From Sulfopaludibacter sp035551455 (lineage in GTDB: Bacteria; Acidobacteriota; Terriglobia; Bryobacterales; Bryobacteraceae): a stretch of DNA of 64,000 nt. Shown here one piece after another: positions 17,226 to 25,249 of this stretch. Made by a program: the position numbers and the translations under genes. The notes under the pieces are model-generated. The model worked only from the letters and a program-made list of their open reading frames with translations. It was not told the origin of the DNA and did not search any database. Every line of letters starts with the position of its first letter. Positions within the stretch are counted from its first letter, which is position 1. The stretch lies in the NCBI GenBank assembly GCA_035551455.1, contig DASZMZ010000365.1:57598-121597 (forward strand), in the 5' to 3' direction.

Positions 17226-18242
17226 ATGGCCCATCAGATAACGTTGATCCCCGGAGACGGAATTGGACCCGAAGTTGCCGAAGCTACCGTACGTGCCGTA
17301 GACGCCACCGGAGTGGCCATCGAGTGGGAGAGGGTCGAAGCCGGCGCGCGCGCCCTTGCCGAATATGGCCAGTTGATCCCCGATGAGGTCTTCGCCTCGC
17401 TCGAAGTCACCCATGTCGGCCTGAAAGGACCCACCGCCACGCCCATTGGCGGAGGCCACCAGAGCATCAACGTCGCCCTGCGCAAGAAGCTCGGCCTTTA
17501 CACCAATTTTCGCCCCGTGCGCATGCTGCCCGGGCTGAAGACCCGCTTTGCCGATCTGAATCTGGATCTCGCCATTTTCCGCGAGAATACGGAGGACCTC
17601 TACTCCGGACTCGAGCACGAAGTCGTCCCCGGCGTGGTCGAAAGCCTCAAAATCATCACCAAGAACGCTTCCATGCGCATCGCCCGCTCGGCCTTCGAGT
17701 GGTCCCGCCGCGAAGGACGCCGCAAGGTCTCGGCCATCCATAAGGCCAACATCATGAAGCTGAGCGACGGCCTGTTTTTGAAGTGCTGCCGCGAAGTGGC
17801 CTCCGCCTACCCCGAAATTCAGTACAACGAACTCATCGTCGATAACGCCTGCATGCAGCTTGTGATGCGGCCCGAGACTTTTGATGTGCTGGTGCTGCCC
17901 AACCTCTACGGCGATATCATTTCCGACCTGACCGCGGGCCTGGTCGGCGGCCTCGGCATCGTCCCCGGCGCCAACATGGGCGACCACCATGCCATCTTCG
18001 AGGCTGTTCACGGCACCGCGCCCGATATCGCGGGAAAAGGCCTGGCGAATCCCACCGCCTTGATGCAGTCCGCCGTGCTGATGCTGGCCCACCTCGGGGA
18101 GCGCGCCGCGTCGCAGCGCCTGCACCAGGCCATCTATCGCACTTATGCCGCCAAAGAGCACCTCACGGGCGACGTCGGCGGCCATGCTTCCACCACGGAA
18201 TTCACCGACGCCATTATCCGGCAGGTCTGTGAGCTAAAATAA
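17226..18242 (+). CDS. NAD-dependent isocitrate dehydrogenase-type decarboxylating dehydrogenase
   Basis: 338 aa of the isocitrate/isopropylmalate dehydrogenase family. TLIPGDGIGPEVAEA opens the protein. Substrate-site segments are RKKLGLYTNFRPVR, FRENTEDLYSGLEHEV, KANIMKLSDG, the metal-binding DLTAGLVGGLG and the cofactor loop HGTAPDIAGKGLANPTA. The YSGLEHEVVPGVVESLKI stretch is typical of NAD-IDH (IDH3-like) rather than LeuB. It would oxidise isocitrate to 2-oxoglutarate in the TCA cycle. Homoisocitrate or isopropylmalate activity cannot be excluded. No leu genes are adjacent. Confidence 0.88.
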   Translation: MAHQITLIPGDGIGPEVAEATVRAVDATGVAIEWERVEAGARALAEYGQLIPDEVFASLEVTHVGLKGPTATPIGGGHQSINVALRKKLGLYTNFRPVRMLPGLKTRFADLNLDLAIFRENTEDLYSGLEHEVVPGVVESLKIITKNASMRIARSAFEWSRREGRRKVSAIHKANIMKLSDGLFLKCCREVASAYPEIQYNELIVDNACMQLVMRPETFDVLVLPNLYGDIISDLTAGLVGGLGIVPGANMGDHHAIFEAVHGTAPDIAGKGLANPTALMQSAVLMLAHLGERAASQRLHQAIYRTYAAKEHLTGDVGGHASTTEFTDAIIRQVCELK

Positions 18243-18259
18243 GTGGAGTTGTGATTTCC

Positions 18260-19348
18260 ATGCTTCGTTCCACTCTTGCCGTTTCGGTTTGCGGGCTGGT
18301 GCTGGCCTTTGCCGCCCTGCCTCAGGAAAAGGTCGCCCCCGCCAAGCCGGCCGAACCTGCGAAGCCGCAGCAGGATGCGGTGCCGAAGTTCACCTCGAAC
18401 ACCACCGAAGTCATTGTTCCCGTTACGGCTACGGACGAAAAGGGCAAGTTCATCTCCAACCTCACGGTGCGCGATTTTCGCGTGATGGATGAGAACAAAC
18501 AACAGCGCATCAGCTTCTTCAGCCACGCCGAAAAACAGCCCGTGGTGGTCGGTTTCCTGATCGATCAGAGCAGTTCCATGAAGATCCACTGGGACAAATA
18601 CCAGGAAGCTATTCTGGAACTGGTCTGGGCGCTCCTCCCCGGCGACCCGCTGCATACCGGCTACCTGATCACCTATAACAACGATGCCGAACTCGCCGTC
18701 AACACTACGGAGGATTCGGACAAGCTGGCCACCGCCATTCGCCGCATGAAGCCCGGCGGCGGTTCCACCATGAACGATGCCATCTATCGCGCCTGCGTCG
18801 ATCGCGCCCTGGTGAAGGGTGAGCCCTACGAACCGCGCCGCGTCATCATCATCGTGGGTGACGGTCACGACAACCACAGCAAGCACAGCACCGAAGAAGT
18901 CCTCGAATTGGCCAAACGCAACATGGTGACCATTTACGCCATCAGTACCAAGGCCTTCGGCTTCGACAATCCCGATGGCGCTACGCTGGAGAAACTTTCC
19001 ATCGAAACCGGCGGCCACGTCGAATATCCGCTCGACAACTTGTATAAGGATGTCTCCGGCTACCTCTCTCACCCATCCGACGATGGCAATTACGCTCTTA
19101 CTGTAGGCACCGGCGGCTATGCCGGTCAGATTTCTTCCGGCATCATCAAAGCCGTCGGCGGCATCTCCGGAGAGATTGAAACGCAGTATGTGCTGCGCTA
19201 CATCCCCGATGTGGATCCCGTGTCGAACGCGCGCCAGTTCCGCCGCATCAAAGTGGAATTGCCCGCGCTGCCCAACGCCAAGCTGCGCTACCGCGATGGC
19301 TACTACCCCTACGGCGTGATCCAAGGTCCGCCCATGACGGGCAAGTAA
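18260..19348 (+). CDS. Secreted VWFA-related acidobacterial-domain protein
   Basis: About 362 aa. A signal peptide (LRSTLAVSVCGLVLAFAA) precedes a Pro/Lys-rich linker and a von Willebrand factor A domain. The MIDAS motif is intact: DQSSS (FLIDQSSSM), GGSTMNDA and IIIVGDGHDNHS. This is the TIGR03436 'VWFA-related, acidobacterial' type, exported and of unknown role, perhaps adhesion or complex assembly. An in-frame GTG nine bases earlier (18251) is an alternative start. GGAG at 18245-18248 is too close to that GTG and rather far from the ATG. Confidence 0.88.
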   Translation: MLRSTLAVSVCGLVLAFAALPQEKVAPAKPAEPAKPQQDAVPKFTSNTTEVIVPVTATDEKGKFISNLTVRDFRVMDENKQQRISFFSHAEKQPVVVGFLIDQSSSMKIHWDKYQEAILELVWALLPGDPLHTGYLITYNNDAELAVNTTEDSDKLATAIRRMKPGGGSTMNDAIYRACVDRALVKGEPYEPRRVIIIVGDGHDNHSKHSTEEVLELAKRNMVTIYAISTKAFGFDNPDGATLEKLSIETGGHVEYPLDNLYKDVSGYLSHPSDDGNYALTVGTGGYAGQISSGIIKAVGGISGEIETQYVLRYIPDVDPVSNARQFRRIKVELPALPNAKLRYRDGYYPYGVIQGPPMTGK

Positions 19349-19440
19349 CCAATCCGAGCCGCGACCGTCAGCGTTGCCATGAGCCTGTGGTACGGCGTGG
19401 ATTCCAATCCGAGCCGCGCCCGTCAGGAAGCGTTGCCGCA
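19349..19440. repeat. Direct repeat of an approximately 30-bp intergenic element
   Basis: CCAATCCGAGCCGCG-(A/C)CCGTCAG-GCGTTGCC occurs at 19349-19379 and again at 19404-19438, the second with a four-base insertion. It starts at the first base after the VWA stop codon. The remaining gap to 19630 has no convincing gene. GTAGTATAAGTAC near 19602-19614 could hold a -10 for the S24 peptidase gene. Confidence 0.7.
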
Positions 19441-19630
19441 TACACGCTCATCACATCACCTTGCTCGGTGCCTAGGTACTGCATCGCCGCCGAGACATGC
19501 TGCGGTTTCCGTTCCCGAGGATCCCGCCTGGCGTACTCCTACGCCAGGATTCCTGCGCACCCGTGACCTTCATACTTCTACCCCTCCAACCGATAAGCAA
19601 AGTAGTATAAGTACAGGTCCAAGACCAAGC

Positions 19631-20446
19631 ATGCCGGCCCCCGCCACTCCCATCTCGGCCCGCCAAGGCATCTTCGTAGTGCTCGAAGCCGTGCCTGCCG
19701 GGCGTCCGCCCGTCGCCGTGGGGCTTCTTCTCGTCGATCCGCAACAAAATCGCGCCTGGCTGCGCTTTCGCGAAGCCTTCGACACCCTCGCCGATTCCGT
19801 CGACGCCGAAATTCTCGAACACTGGGAAGGCCACGCGCGGCAGTGCATAGAGGAACTGGGCGCGGAACAATATCTGGCGTCCCTCGAAGATTCGCTTTCC
19901 AATACGCTGCGCGTTTCCGAGCGTCGCGCCGTTCCCGTGGATGCCTTTTCCCGGGTGCTCGATCGACTCTTCCGGGAACACGTGGAGCCCGTCTCCGTAC
20001 AGCCTTTCCGGACGCACCTGCCTTTGTTCAGCCTGCGCGCCGCGGCCGGAAGTCTGGGCGAAGAAATGGAATCCACCGCCGAAGATTGGGTGCCCGCCCC
20101 CGAAGGCATGCGCCTCACGCCGGATCTTTTCGTGGCCCATGTGGTGGGCCAGTCCATGGAGCCGCGCATCCCCGATGGCAGCCTCAATCTTTTCCGCCTG
20201 CACCCGGTGGGCTCCCGGCAGAACAAGATTCTGCTGATCCAGCGGTTCGGCTCAGTGGACGAAACCGCGCGCTACACCGTCAAACGCTACACCAGCCGCA
20301 AAGCCTATTCCGAGGGCTTCGATGGTGAAGCTCAGTGGCAGCACGAACAGATTCGCCTGGAGCCCCTGAATCCCGAATACTCCGCATGGGATGTCGGCCC
20401 CGAAGATTTTGCCGTCGTGGCCGAGTGGCTGAAGGTCATCGAGTGA
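19631..20446 (+). CDS. S24 (LexA/UmuD-type) peptidase protein with novel N-terminal domain
   Basis: 271 aa. The C-terminal part is a LexA-like serine peptidase. A possible Ala-Gly self-cleavage site lies in LRAAAGSLGEE, the catalytic Ser in VVGQSMEPRIPDG and the general-base Lys in RYTVKRYTS. There is no helix-turn-helix. The N-terminal 125 residues instead form an acidic domain (VGLLLVDPQQNRAWLRFRE ... ALEDSLSNTLRVSERR-like), so this is not LexA itself. ATG at 19631 is chosen because upstream frame has no domain character. It overlaps mutY by four bases, suggesting a role in the DNA-damage response (inference). Confidence 0.8.
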   Translation: MPAPATPISARQGIFVVLEAVPAGRPPVAVGLLLVDPQQNRAWLRFREAFDTLADSVDAEILEHWEGHARQCIEELGAEQYLASLEDSLSNTLRVSERRAVPVDAFSRVLDRLFREHVEPVSVQPFRTHLPLFSLRAAAGSLGEEMESTAEDWVPAPEGMRLTPDLFVAHVVGQSMEPRIPDGSLNLFRLHPVGSRQNKILLIQRFGSVDETARYTVKRYTSRKAYSEGFDGEAQWQHEQIRLEPLNPEYSAWDVGPEDFAVVAEWLKVIE

Positions 20447-21459
20447 AGCCTCGCCGGGAAGCCGGCATGGCGGATTTGCTGCTCGAATGGTATCGCCGCG
20501 GCCATCGCGATCTGCCATGGCGGCGTTCCCAGGACCCGTACCGCATCTGGGTCTCGGAGATCATGCTGCAGCAGACCCGCGCCCAGGCCGTGATTCCCTA
20601 TTACGAACGCTTCCTCCAGAGCTTTCCGACCGTGGAAGCGCTGGCCGCCGCCCGCGAAGAAGACGTTCTGGCGCGCTGGGCCGGCCTGGGCTATTACTCC
20701 CGCGCCCGCAACCTCTGGCGCGCCGCCGGACAAATCGCCGCCACGGGGACCTTCCCCTCCACTTACGATGCCATTCGCGCCCTCCCCGGCATCGGCGATT
20801 ACACCGCGGCTGCCATTGCCAGCATTGCCTTCGGCCTGCCCCACGCCGTCATCGATGGCAACGTCCTGCGCGTGGTCGCGCGCGTCGAAAACGATGCCGC
20901 CGATATCGCCTCCTCGCGCACCAAGGATCGTTTTCGCGCCGTCGCCCAGTCCTGGCTCGACCCGTCCCAGCCCGGCGCCTTCAACCAGGCCCTCATGGAA
21001 TTGGGCGCTACGCTCTGTCTGCCGCGCCATCCGCAGTGTCTTGTCTGTCCCCTGGCGGCGCGCTGCCGCGGTCGTCAGGAGGCCACGGCCGAGCAGCTTC
21101 CCGTGAAACTGCGGACCGTGGTTCCGGTCCAGTTGGAGCGGACCCTCCTGCTGATTCGCGACGGCCCTCGCGTGCTCCTGAGTCAGCATGCGCGCGACGC
21201 CCGCCACATGGCCGGCTTCTGGGATCTTCCTGAAACAGCGGGCCTCCCCGGGTCATCACAGACAGTGCGGCCGGGCCGTCTGTTGGGCGAATTCCGCCAC
21301 ACCATCACCCACCACCATTACCGCATCGCCGTGCGCGCGGCCAGCCTGCGCGGGCCGGTCCCCTCCGGTCATGCCTGGTTCGATCCCGCGCAGTTTGCCG
21401 ATATTCCACTCAGCACTACCGCCCGGAAAGCGCTCAAACTCACCGGGCTGATCGAGTAA
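20443..21459 (+). CDS. mutY: A/G-specific adenine glycosylase
   Basis: 338 aa. Excises adenine mispaired with 8-oxoguanine. The catalytic Glu is in IWVSEIMLQQT, the helix-hairpin-helix in LPGIGDYTAAAIASIAFG and the catalytic Asp in VIDGNVLRV. The 4Fe-4S ligands are C-X6-C-X2-C-X5-C in CLPRHPQCLVCPLAARC. A NUDIX-like 8-oxoG-recognition domain follows at about 230-338. Start GTG at 20443 overlaps the S24 stop (GTGA) and has AAGG seven bases upstream; ATG at 20467 is the alternative and also fits the family. Confidence 0.94.
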   Translation: MKPRREAGMADLLLEWYRRGHRDLPWRRSQDPYRIWVSEIMLQQTRAQAVIPYYERFLQSFPTVEALAAAREEDVLARWAGLGYYSRARNLWRAAGQIAATGTFPSTYDAIRALPGIGDYTAAAIASIAFGLPHAVIDGNVLRVVARVENDAADIASSRTKDRFRAVAQSWLDPSQPGAFNQALMELGATLCLPRHPQCLVCPLAARCRGRQEATAEQLPVKLRTVVPVQLERTLLLIRDGPRVLLSQHARDARHMAGFWDLPETAGLPGSSQTVRPGRLLGEFRHTITHHHYRIAVRAASLRGPVPSGHAWFDPAQFADIPLSTTARKALKLTGLIE

Positions 21460-21487
21460 TCTGAACCGATACCGGGTTAGACTCACT

Positions 21488-22909
21488 ATGATGCGGACGA
21501 CGAGACTGAGGCTCGCCAAAGCGGCGGTGGTGATGGGGACCGTCCCAATTCTGCTGTGGGCCTATGAATATGGGCCCGATCCGGGCCACGTGGGCATCCC
21601 CACCGAAAACGGCGGAGCCACCTGCGCCACTTCCGGTTGTCACACCGGCACGGCCAACGACCCAAACAATAAGGGCAGCGTCACCGTAAGCTTTCCCAGC
21701 GGCCTCACCTATACTCCCGGCGTCACCCAGCAGCTCAGCGTCACCGTGGCAGATCCCGCCACCACTCAGCAGGCGTACGGCTTCCAGTTGACCGCCCGCG
21801 TGGCCGGCAAAGACGCCACCATGGCCGGCAGTTTCGCCTACATCGATAACAACACTCTGTTGATGTGCTCGCTGCCCGGCTTGCAGAATTTCCGGGGCCT
21901 GTGCAACACGCCCGGAATCCAGGGCTGCAGTCTGGCCGGCACTACCTGCCCCACCGGCATGACGCTGCAATACATGGAGCATAGCTATACGGGCTACTTC
22001 AGCAGCTTGCAGCCGCCCCACAACGGCTCTTACACCTACAATTTCAACTGGACGCCGCCTGCCACTAACGTCGGCAACGTCACCATCTATGTCGCGGGTA
22101 ATGCCGGCAGGGGCGGCGCGCCCACACAGGATGGCGACCATATCTACACCAACAAGTACACCCTCACCCCGGCCGCGGCCACCGGTGTCATCGCGGGCAC
22201 CATCACCGGTGTCTCGAACAATGCCAGCGGTCAGGCGGGTATCGCCCCGGCCGGTTGGGTCACCATCTACGGCTCCGATTTCACCTCGCCCGGTTTCACC
22301 GACGATTGGAGCAAATCCATCGTCAATGGCAAGCTCCCCACAGCGCTCGATGGCGTCACCGTCAGCATCGGCGGCAAGCCGGCGTACGTTTACTTCATCA
22401 GTCCCGGCCAGATCAATGTACAGGCGCCGGATGTGAGCCCCGGTCCGGTGGCCGTCACCGTCACCAACGGAGCCGGCGTCAGCGCCGCCTTCAACGCCAC
22501 CGTGCTGCAGACCCAGCCGGCGCTCTATCAATATCTGCCCACGAAATACGCCATCGCCACGCGGTATCCCGATAACGCATTCATCGGGAATCCGTCCAGC
22601 ATCGCCGGCACCGTCTCTGCCAAAGCCGGCGACATTCTCATCCTCTGGTGTACCGGACTCGGCACGGTCAATCCCGCGGTACCGGCCGGAATCGTGCCCA
22701 ACGTCTCCGCTCCCGCCGTGACCGGCACGCTCACGGTCACCGTCGGCAGCACCGTGATCCAGCCCATTTACGCCGTCCTGAGCCCCTATGCCGGCCTGTA
22801 TCAGGTGGCGGTCCAACTGCCCAACTCGCTGCCCACCGGCGATGTCCCCATCCAGCTTACCCAGGGGAGCGCGCAGTCCCCGGCCACCGTCTTCTTGAAC
22901 GTCAAATGA
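21488..22909 (+). CDS. Secreted choice-of-anchor V / TIGR03437 protein
   Basis: 473 aa. An N-terminal hydrophobic signal is followed by DPGHVGIPTENGGATC and a C-X4-C-H element (CATSGCH). Next comes a beta-sandwich of the choice-of-anchor V or reelin-like kind (about 45-235). The last 210 residues (ITGVSNNASGQAGIAPAGW, YGSDF, FISPGQINVQAPD, GDILILWCTGLG) are the Solibacter-type C-terminal domain TIGR03437. It is probably displayed at or released from the cell surface. Whether the Cys-Cys-His motif binds haem or another metal is unknown. Confidence 0.85.
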   Translation: MMRTTRLRLAKAAVVMGTVPILLWAYEYGPDPGHVGIPTENGGATCATSGCHTGTANDPNNKGSVTVSFPSGLTYTPGVTQQLSVTVADPATTQQAYGFQLTARVAGKDATMAGSFAYIDNNTLLMCSLPGLQNFRGLCNTPGIQGCSLAGTTCPTGMTLQYMEHSYTGYFSSLQPPHNGSYTYNFNWTPPATNVGNVTIYVAGNAGRGGAPTQDGDHIYTNKYTLTPAAATGVIAGTITGVSNNASGQAGIAPAGWVTIYGSDFTSPGFTDDWSKSIVNGKLPTALDGVTVSIGGKPAYVYFISPGQINVQAPDVSPGPVAVTVTNGAGVSAAFNATVLQTQPALYQYLPTKYAIATRYPDNAFIGNPSSIAGTVSAKAGDILILWCTGLGTVNPAVPAGIVPNVSAPAVTGTLTVTVGSTVIQPIYAVLSPYAGLYQVAVQLPNSLPTGDVPIQLTQGSAQSPATVFLNVK

Positions 22910-22932
22910 CGGCCAACGCGATACCATAATCT

Positions 22933-24285
22933 TTGGACCAGTTCGCGCTCGAATTCGACCTTTCCCCGAAGCGGCGCATCCTCTCGGTCACCGAGCTCAA
23001 TGCCGCCATTCGCCTCGTCCTCGACGGCGAATTTCGCGACGTGCGCGTCAATGGCGAGATCTCCGGCCTCAAGCTGGCCACCAGCGGCCACTACTATTTC
23101 ACCCTCAAGGATCGTGAGGCCCAGGTCAAATGCGTGGCCTTCCGCTCCGCCCACCGGTATTGGAAAATCAAGCCGCGCGACGGGATGGCCGTTCTCGCCC
23201 GCGGCCGCATCGACGTGTACGAAGCCCGCGGCGAATACCAGTTGCTGGTCGAGATGCTGGAGCCTCAAGGACTCGGCGCGCTCCAACTGGCTTTCGAGCA
23301 ACTCAAGCAGCAACTCGCCGCGGAAGGACTCTTCGACCCCGCCCGCAAGCGTCCCCTGCCGCGCTTCCCCCGCCGCATCGGCATCGTCACCTCTCCGCGC
23401 GGCGCGGCCATCGCCGACATGATCCAGATTCTCTCGCGGCGGTTTCCCGGTCTCCACATACGGGTCTTTCCCGCTCTCGTGCAGGGTGAAGGCTCGGTGG
23501 AAGAGGTCTGCCGCGGCATCGAGTGGTTCAGCCGCTCCCAGTGGCCCGAACTCGTCATCGTCGCGCGCGGCGGCGGCTCGCTCGAAGATCTCTGGACGTT
23601 CAATACCGAATCGGTAGCCCGCGCCATTGCCGCCTGCCGCGTGCCCGTGGTCTCCGCCATCGGCCACGAGACGGACGTCACCATCGCCGATTTTGTGGCC
23701 GACCTGCGCGCGCCGACCCCCTCCGCCGCCGCCGAGTTGGTCATCTGCACCCGCGAAGAACTGTTCGACCGCATTGACGCCGCGCGCGCCAAAGCTGCCC
23801 AGTCCATGCGCTACCGCTTCGCCATGATCGAACGCCGCCTACGGCAACAGGGCATCGAGCGTGCGCTCGGCATTCTGCACCGCCGCGTGGGTCGCGGACT
23901 GCAGCGCGTCGACGAGCAGGATTACCGGCTCCGCGAGTGGATCCGGGCATCGCTCGAAGCTCGTCAGCGCGAGCGCCGGATTCTCGAACAGCGCTTGCAG
24001 CGCTTCGACATCCGGCCCCGCCTCGCCGCCGGTCGCCGTCGCATGGAGTCCGCCCATACGGCGGCACTCCAATCCATCCGCATGGACCTCGCGCACCGCA
24101 AAGCGCGGCTCGACGAGCTATCGGCTCACCTCTCGCAACTCAGCCCCCTCCGCATCCTCTCGCGCGGCTATGCCATCGTCTCAAATGAGGCAGGAGTCAT
24201 AAAAGACCCCGCCCAAGCCCCCGAAGGCACCCGCATTCACGTCCGTCTCGCCCAAGGCCAACTCGACGCCGAAGTTCTCCCCTAA
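22933..24285 (+). CDS. xseA: Exodeoxyribonuclease VII large subunit
   Basis: 450 aa. An N-terminal OB-fold (SVTELNAAIRLVLDGEF, VNGEISGLKLATSGHYYFTLKD) is followed by the catalytic domain (RIGIVTSPRGAAIADMIQIL, ARGGGSLEDLWTFN, SAIGHETDVTIADFVAD, RAPTPSAAAEL) and a long basic coiled coil (about 255-390). Exo VII degrades single-stranded DNA from both ends, normally with XseB. No xseB follows here. The start appears to be TTG at 22933, preceded by CATAAT but no ribosome-binding site. Confidence 0.93.
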   Translation: MDQFALEFDLSPKRRILSVTELNAAIRLVLDGEFRDVRVNGEISGLKLATSGHYYFTLKDREAQVKCVAFRSAHRYWKIKPRDGMAVLARGRIDVYEARGEYQLLVEMLEPQGLGALQLAFEQLKQQLAAEGLFDPARKRPLPRFPRRIGIVTSPRGAAIADMIQILSRRFPGLHIRVFPALVQGEGSVEEVCRGIEWFSRSQWPELVIVARGGGSLEDLWTFNTESVARAIAACRVPVVSAIGHETDVTIADFVADLRAPTPSAAAELVICTREELFDRIDAARAKAAQSMRYRFAMIERRLRQQGIERALGILHRRVGRGLQRVDEQDYRLREWIRASLEARQRERRILEQRLQRFDIRPRLAAGRRRMESAHTAALQSIRMDLAHRKARLDELSAHLSQLSPLRILSRGYAIVSNEAGVIKDPAQAPEGTRIHVRLAQGQLDAEVLP

Positions 24286-24316
24286 CTCCTGCCGTTCCTC
24301 CGTGTGCTTCCTCTGT

Positions 24317-24562
24317 GGATGGGCCTGCGGCCCGCCAAAATTCATGAGAAACGCCTGGGCCTCGGGACTTTGCCGATGTCCACTGACCGAGCAGCCTGTC
24401 CATGCCAGCAGGCCGGCCCTCAGATCCTCCGTGCTTCCTCAGTGTCCTCCGTGCCTCCGTGGTGAGGGTGAGAATCCTAGTATTTTCGGGGGGCAGGAGG
24501 TTTTTCGACGCTGACACTCTTCCTCCGCGTCTTCCTCGGCGTCTCGGCGTCTCGGCGGTGAA
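24317..24562. repeat. Composite dispersed repeat, copy B
   Basis: Contains the same 57-bp block (24317-24373) as copy A at 16424, with one mismatch. After GATGTCCA it carries about 115 bp absent from copy A, including a CCTCCGTG-type module (24426-24467). It then rejoins copy A at GGTTTTTCGAC and ends in a CTTCCTCCGCGTCTTCCTCGG module (24519-24562). The element occupies most of the 391-bp gap between xseA and the next gene; the rest (24563-24676) is AT-richer and holds no gene I can see. Confidence 0.8.
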
Positions 24563-24676
24563 AATCCATTTCCAAAATTCCCAATATTTGTTACTTACAA
24601 AACAAACGACTTCCAAGTCCGCAATTTCAGACTCCCCCCACCCCGTCTGTCACCATGAAAACGACCCGAGGAAACT

Positions 24677-25216
24677 ATGCCTACTCTTAAATCAGGACTC
24701 GATGCCGAATCTCAATTCGTCATCGGAGAATCGCGCGAAGCTTTCGCCAAACTCCAATCCGAATACGATACCCACTACACCGCCACCGATCCCGAGCAGC
24801 GTTTCTACCTCGACTCGGCCATCCGCCATGAATGGCTCCTCCGCCGCTTCCACCGCGTAGAAGCCGAACTCTGGATCCACGAAGCCAAACAAGCCGAACC
24901 CGGCACCGGAATCCAACTCGGTGAAGCCTTCGACAAGACCAGCCCCACCTTCATGCGCCTACACCGCCGCGTCGCCGCTTCCGAAAGGACCTACAAGGAG
25001 TCCATGGCCGCCTATCGCCACCTTAAGAAAGAGGAGACCGAAAAAACAGTCGAAAAACCAGCTCCGCAACCAGAACAAACCAAAGAGAAAACTCAACAAT
25101 TGGCTTCGTTCCGCACAACCCCGTCCCTAACCGCTCCCCTGGTCCCCGGCACCCCCGCAGCCGACCGCTACAACGCCTGGCTCGCCGGCTTCCGCAAGGA
25201 AAACGGAATGGCGTGA
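24677..25216 (+). CDS. Hypothetical cytoplasmic protein
   Basis: 179 aa, charged and helical. FVIGESREAFAKLQSEYDTHY, then DPEQRFYLDSAIRHEWLLRRFHRVEAELW resembles the middle of a widespread family of unknown function. Its fuller members begin with a 'STGPKTPEGK...NALKHGL' segment, absent here, so this is probably an N-terminally shortened member (inference). A Lys/Glu/Pro-rich linker (about 118-140) precedes a short conserved-looking tail (PAADRYNAWLAGFRKENG). GAGGAAACT before ATG is a fair ribosome-binding site. No function can be assigned. Confidence 0.7.
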   Translation: MPTLKSGLDAESQFVIGESREAFAKLQSEYDTHYTATDPEQRFYLDSAIRHEWLLRRFHRVEAELWIHEAKQAEPGTGIQLGEAFDKTSPTFMRLHRRVAASERTYKESMAAYRHLKKEETEKTVEKPAPQPEQTKEKTQQLASFRTTPSLTAPLVPGTPAADRYNAWLAGFRKENGMA

Positions 25217-25249
25217 CTCTCATCCACTCCGAACCAACCCCCGATTTCC

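Noticed and set aside
24197..24616. 139-codon minus-strand frame containing AKSRGPGVSHEFWRAAGPS
   Set aside because: The peptide is a read-through of the dispersed repeat, and the same words appear in the other copy near 16440. It is a repeat-derived artefact, not a gene.
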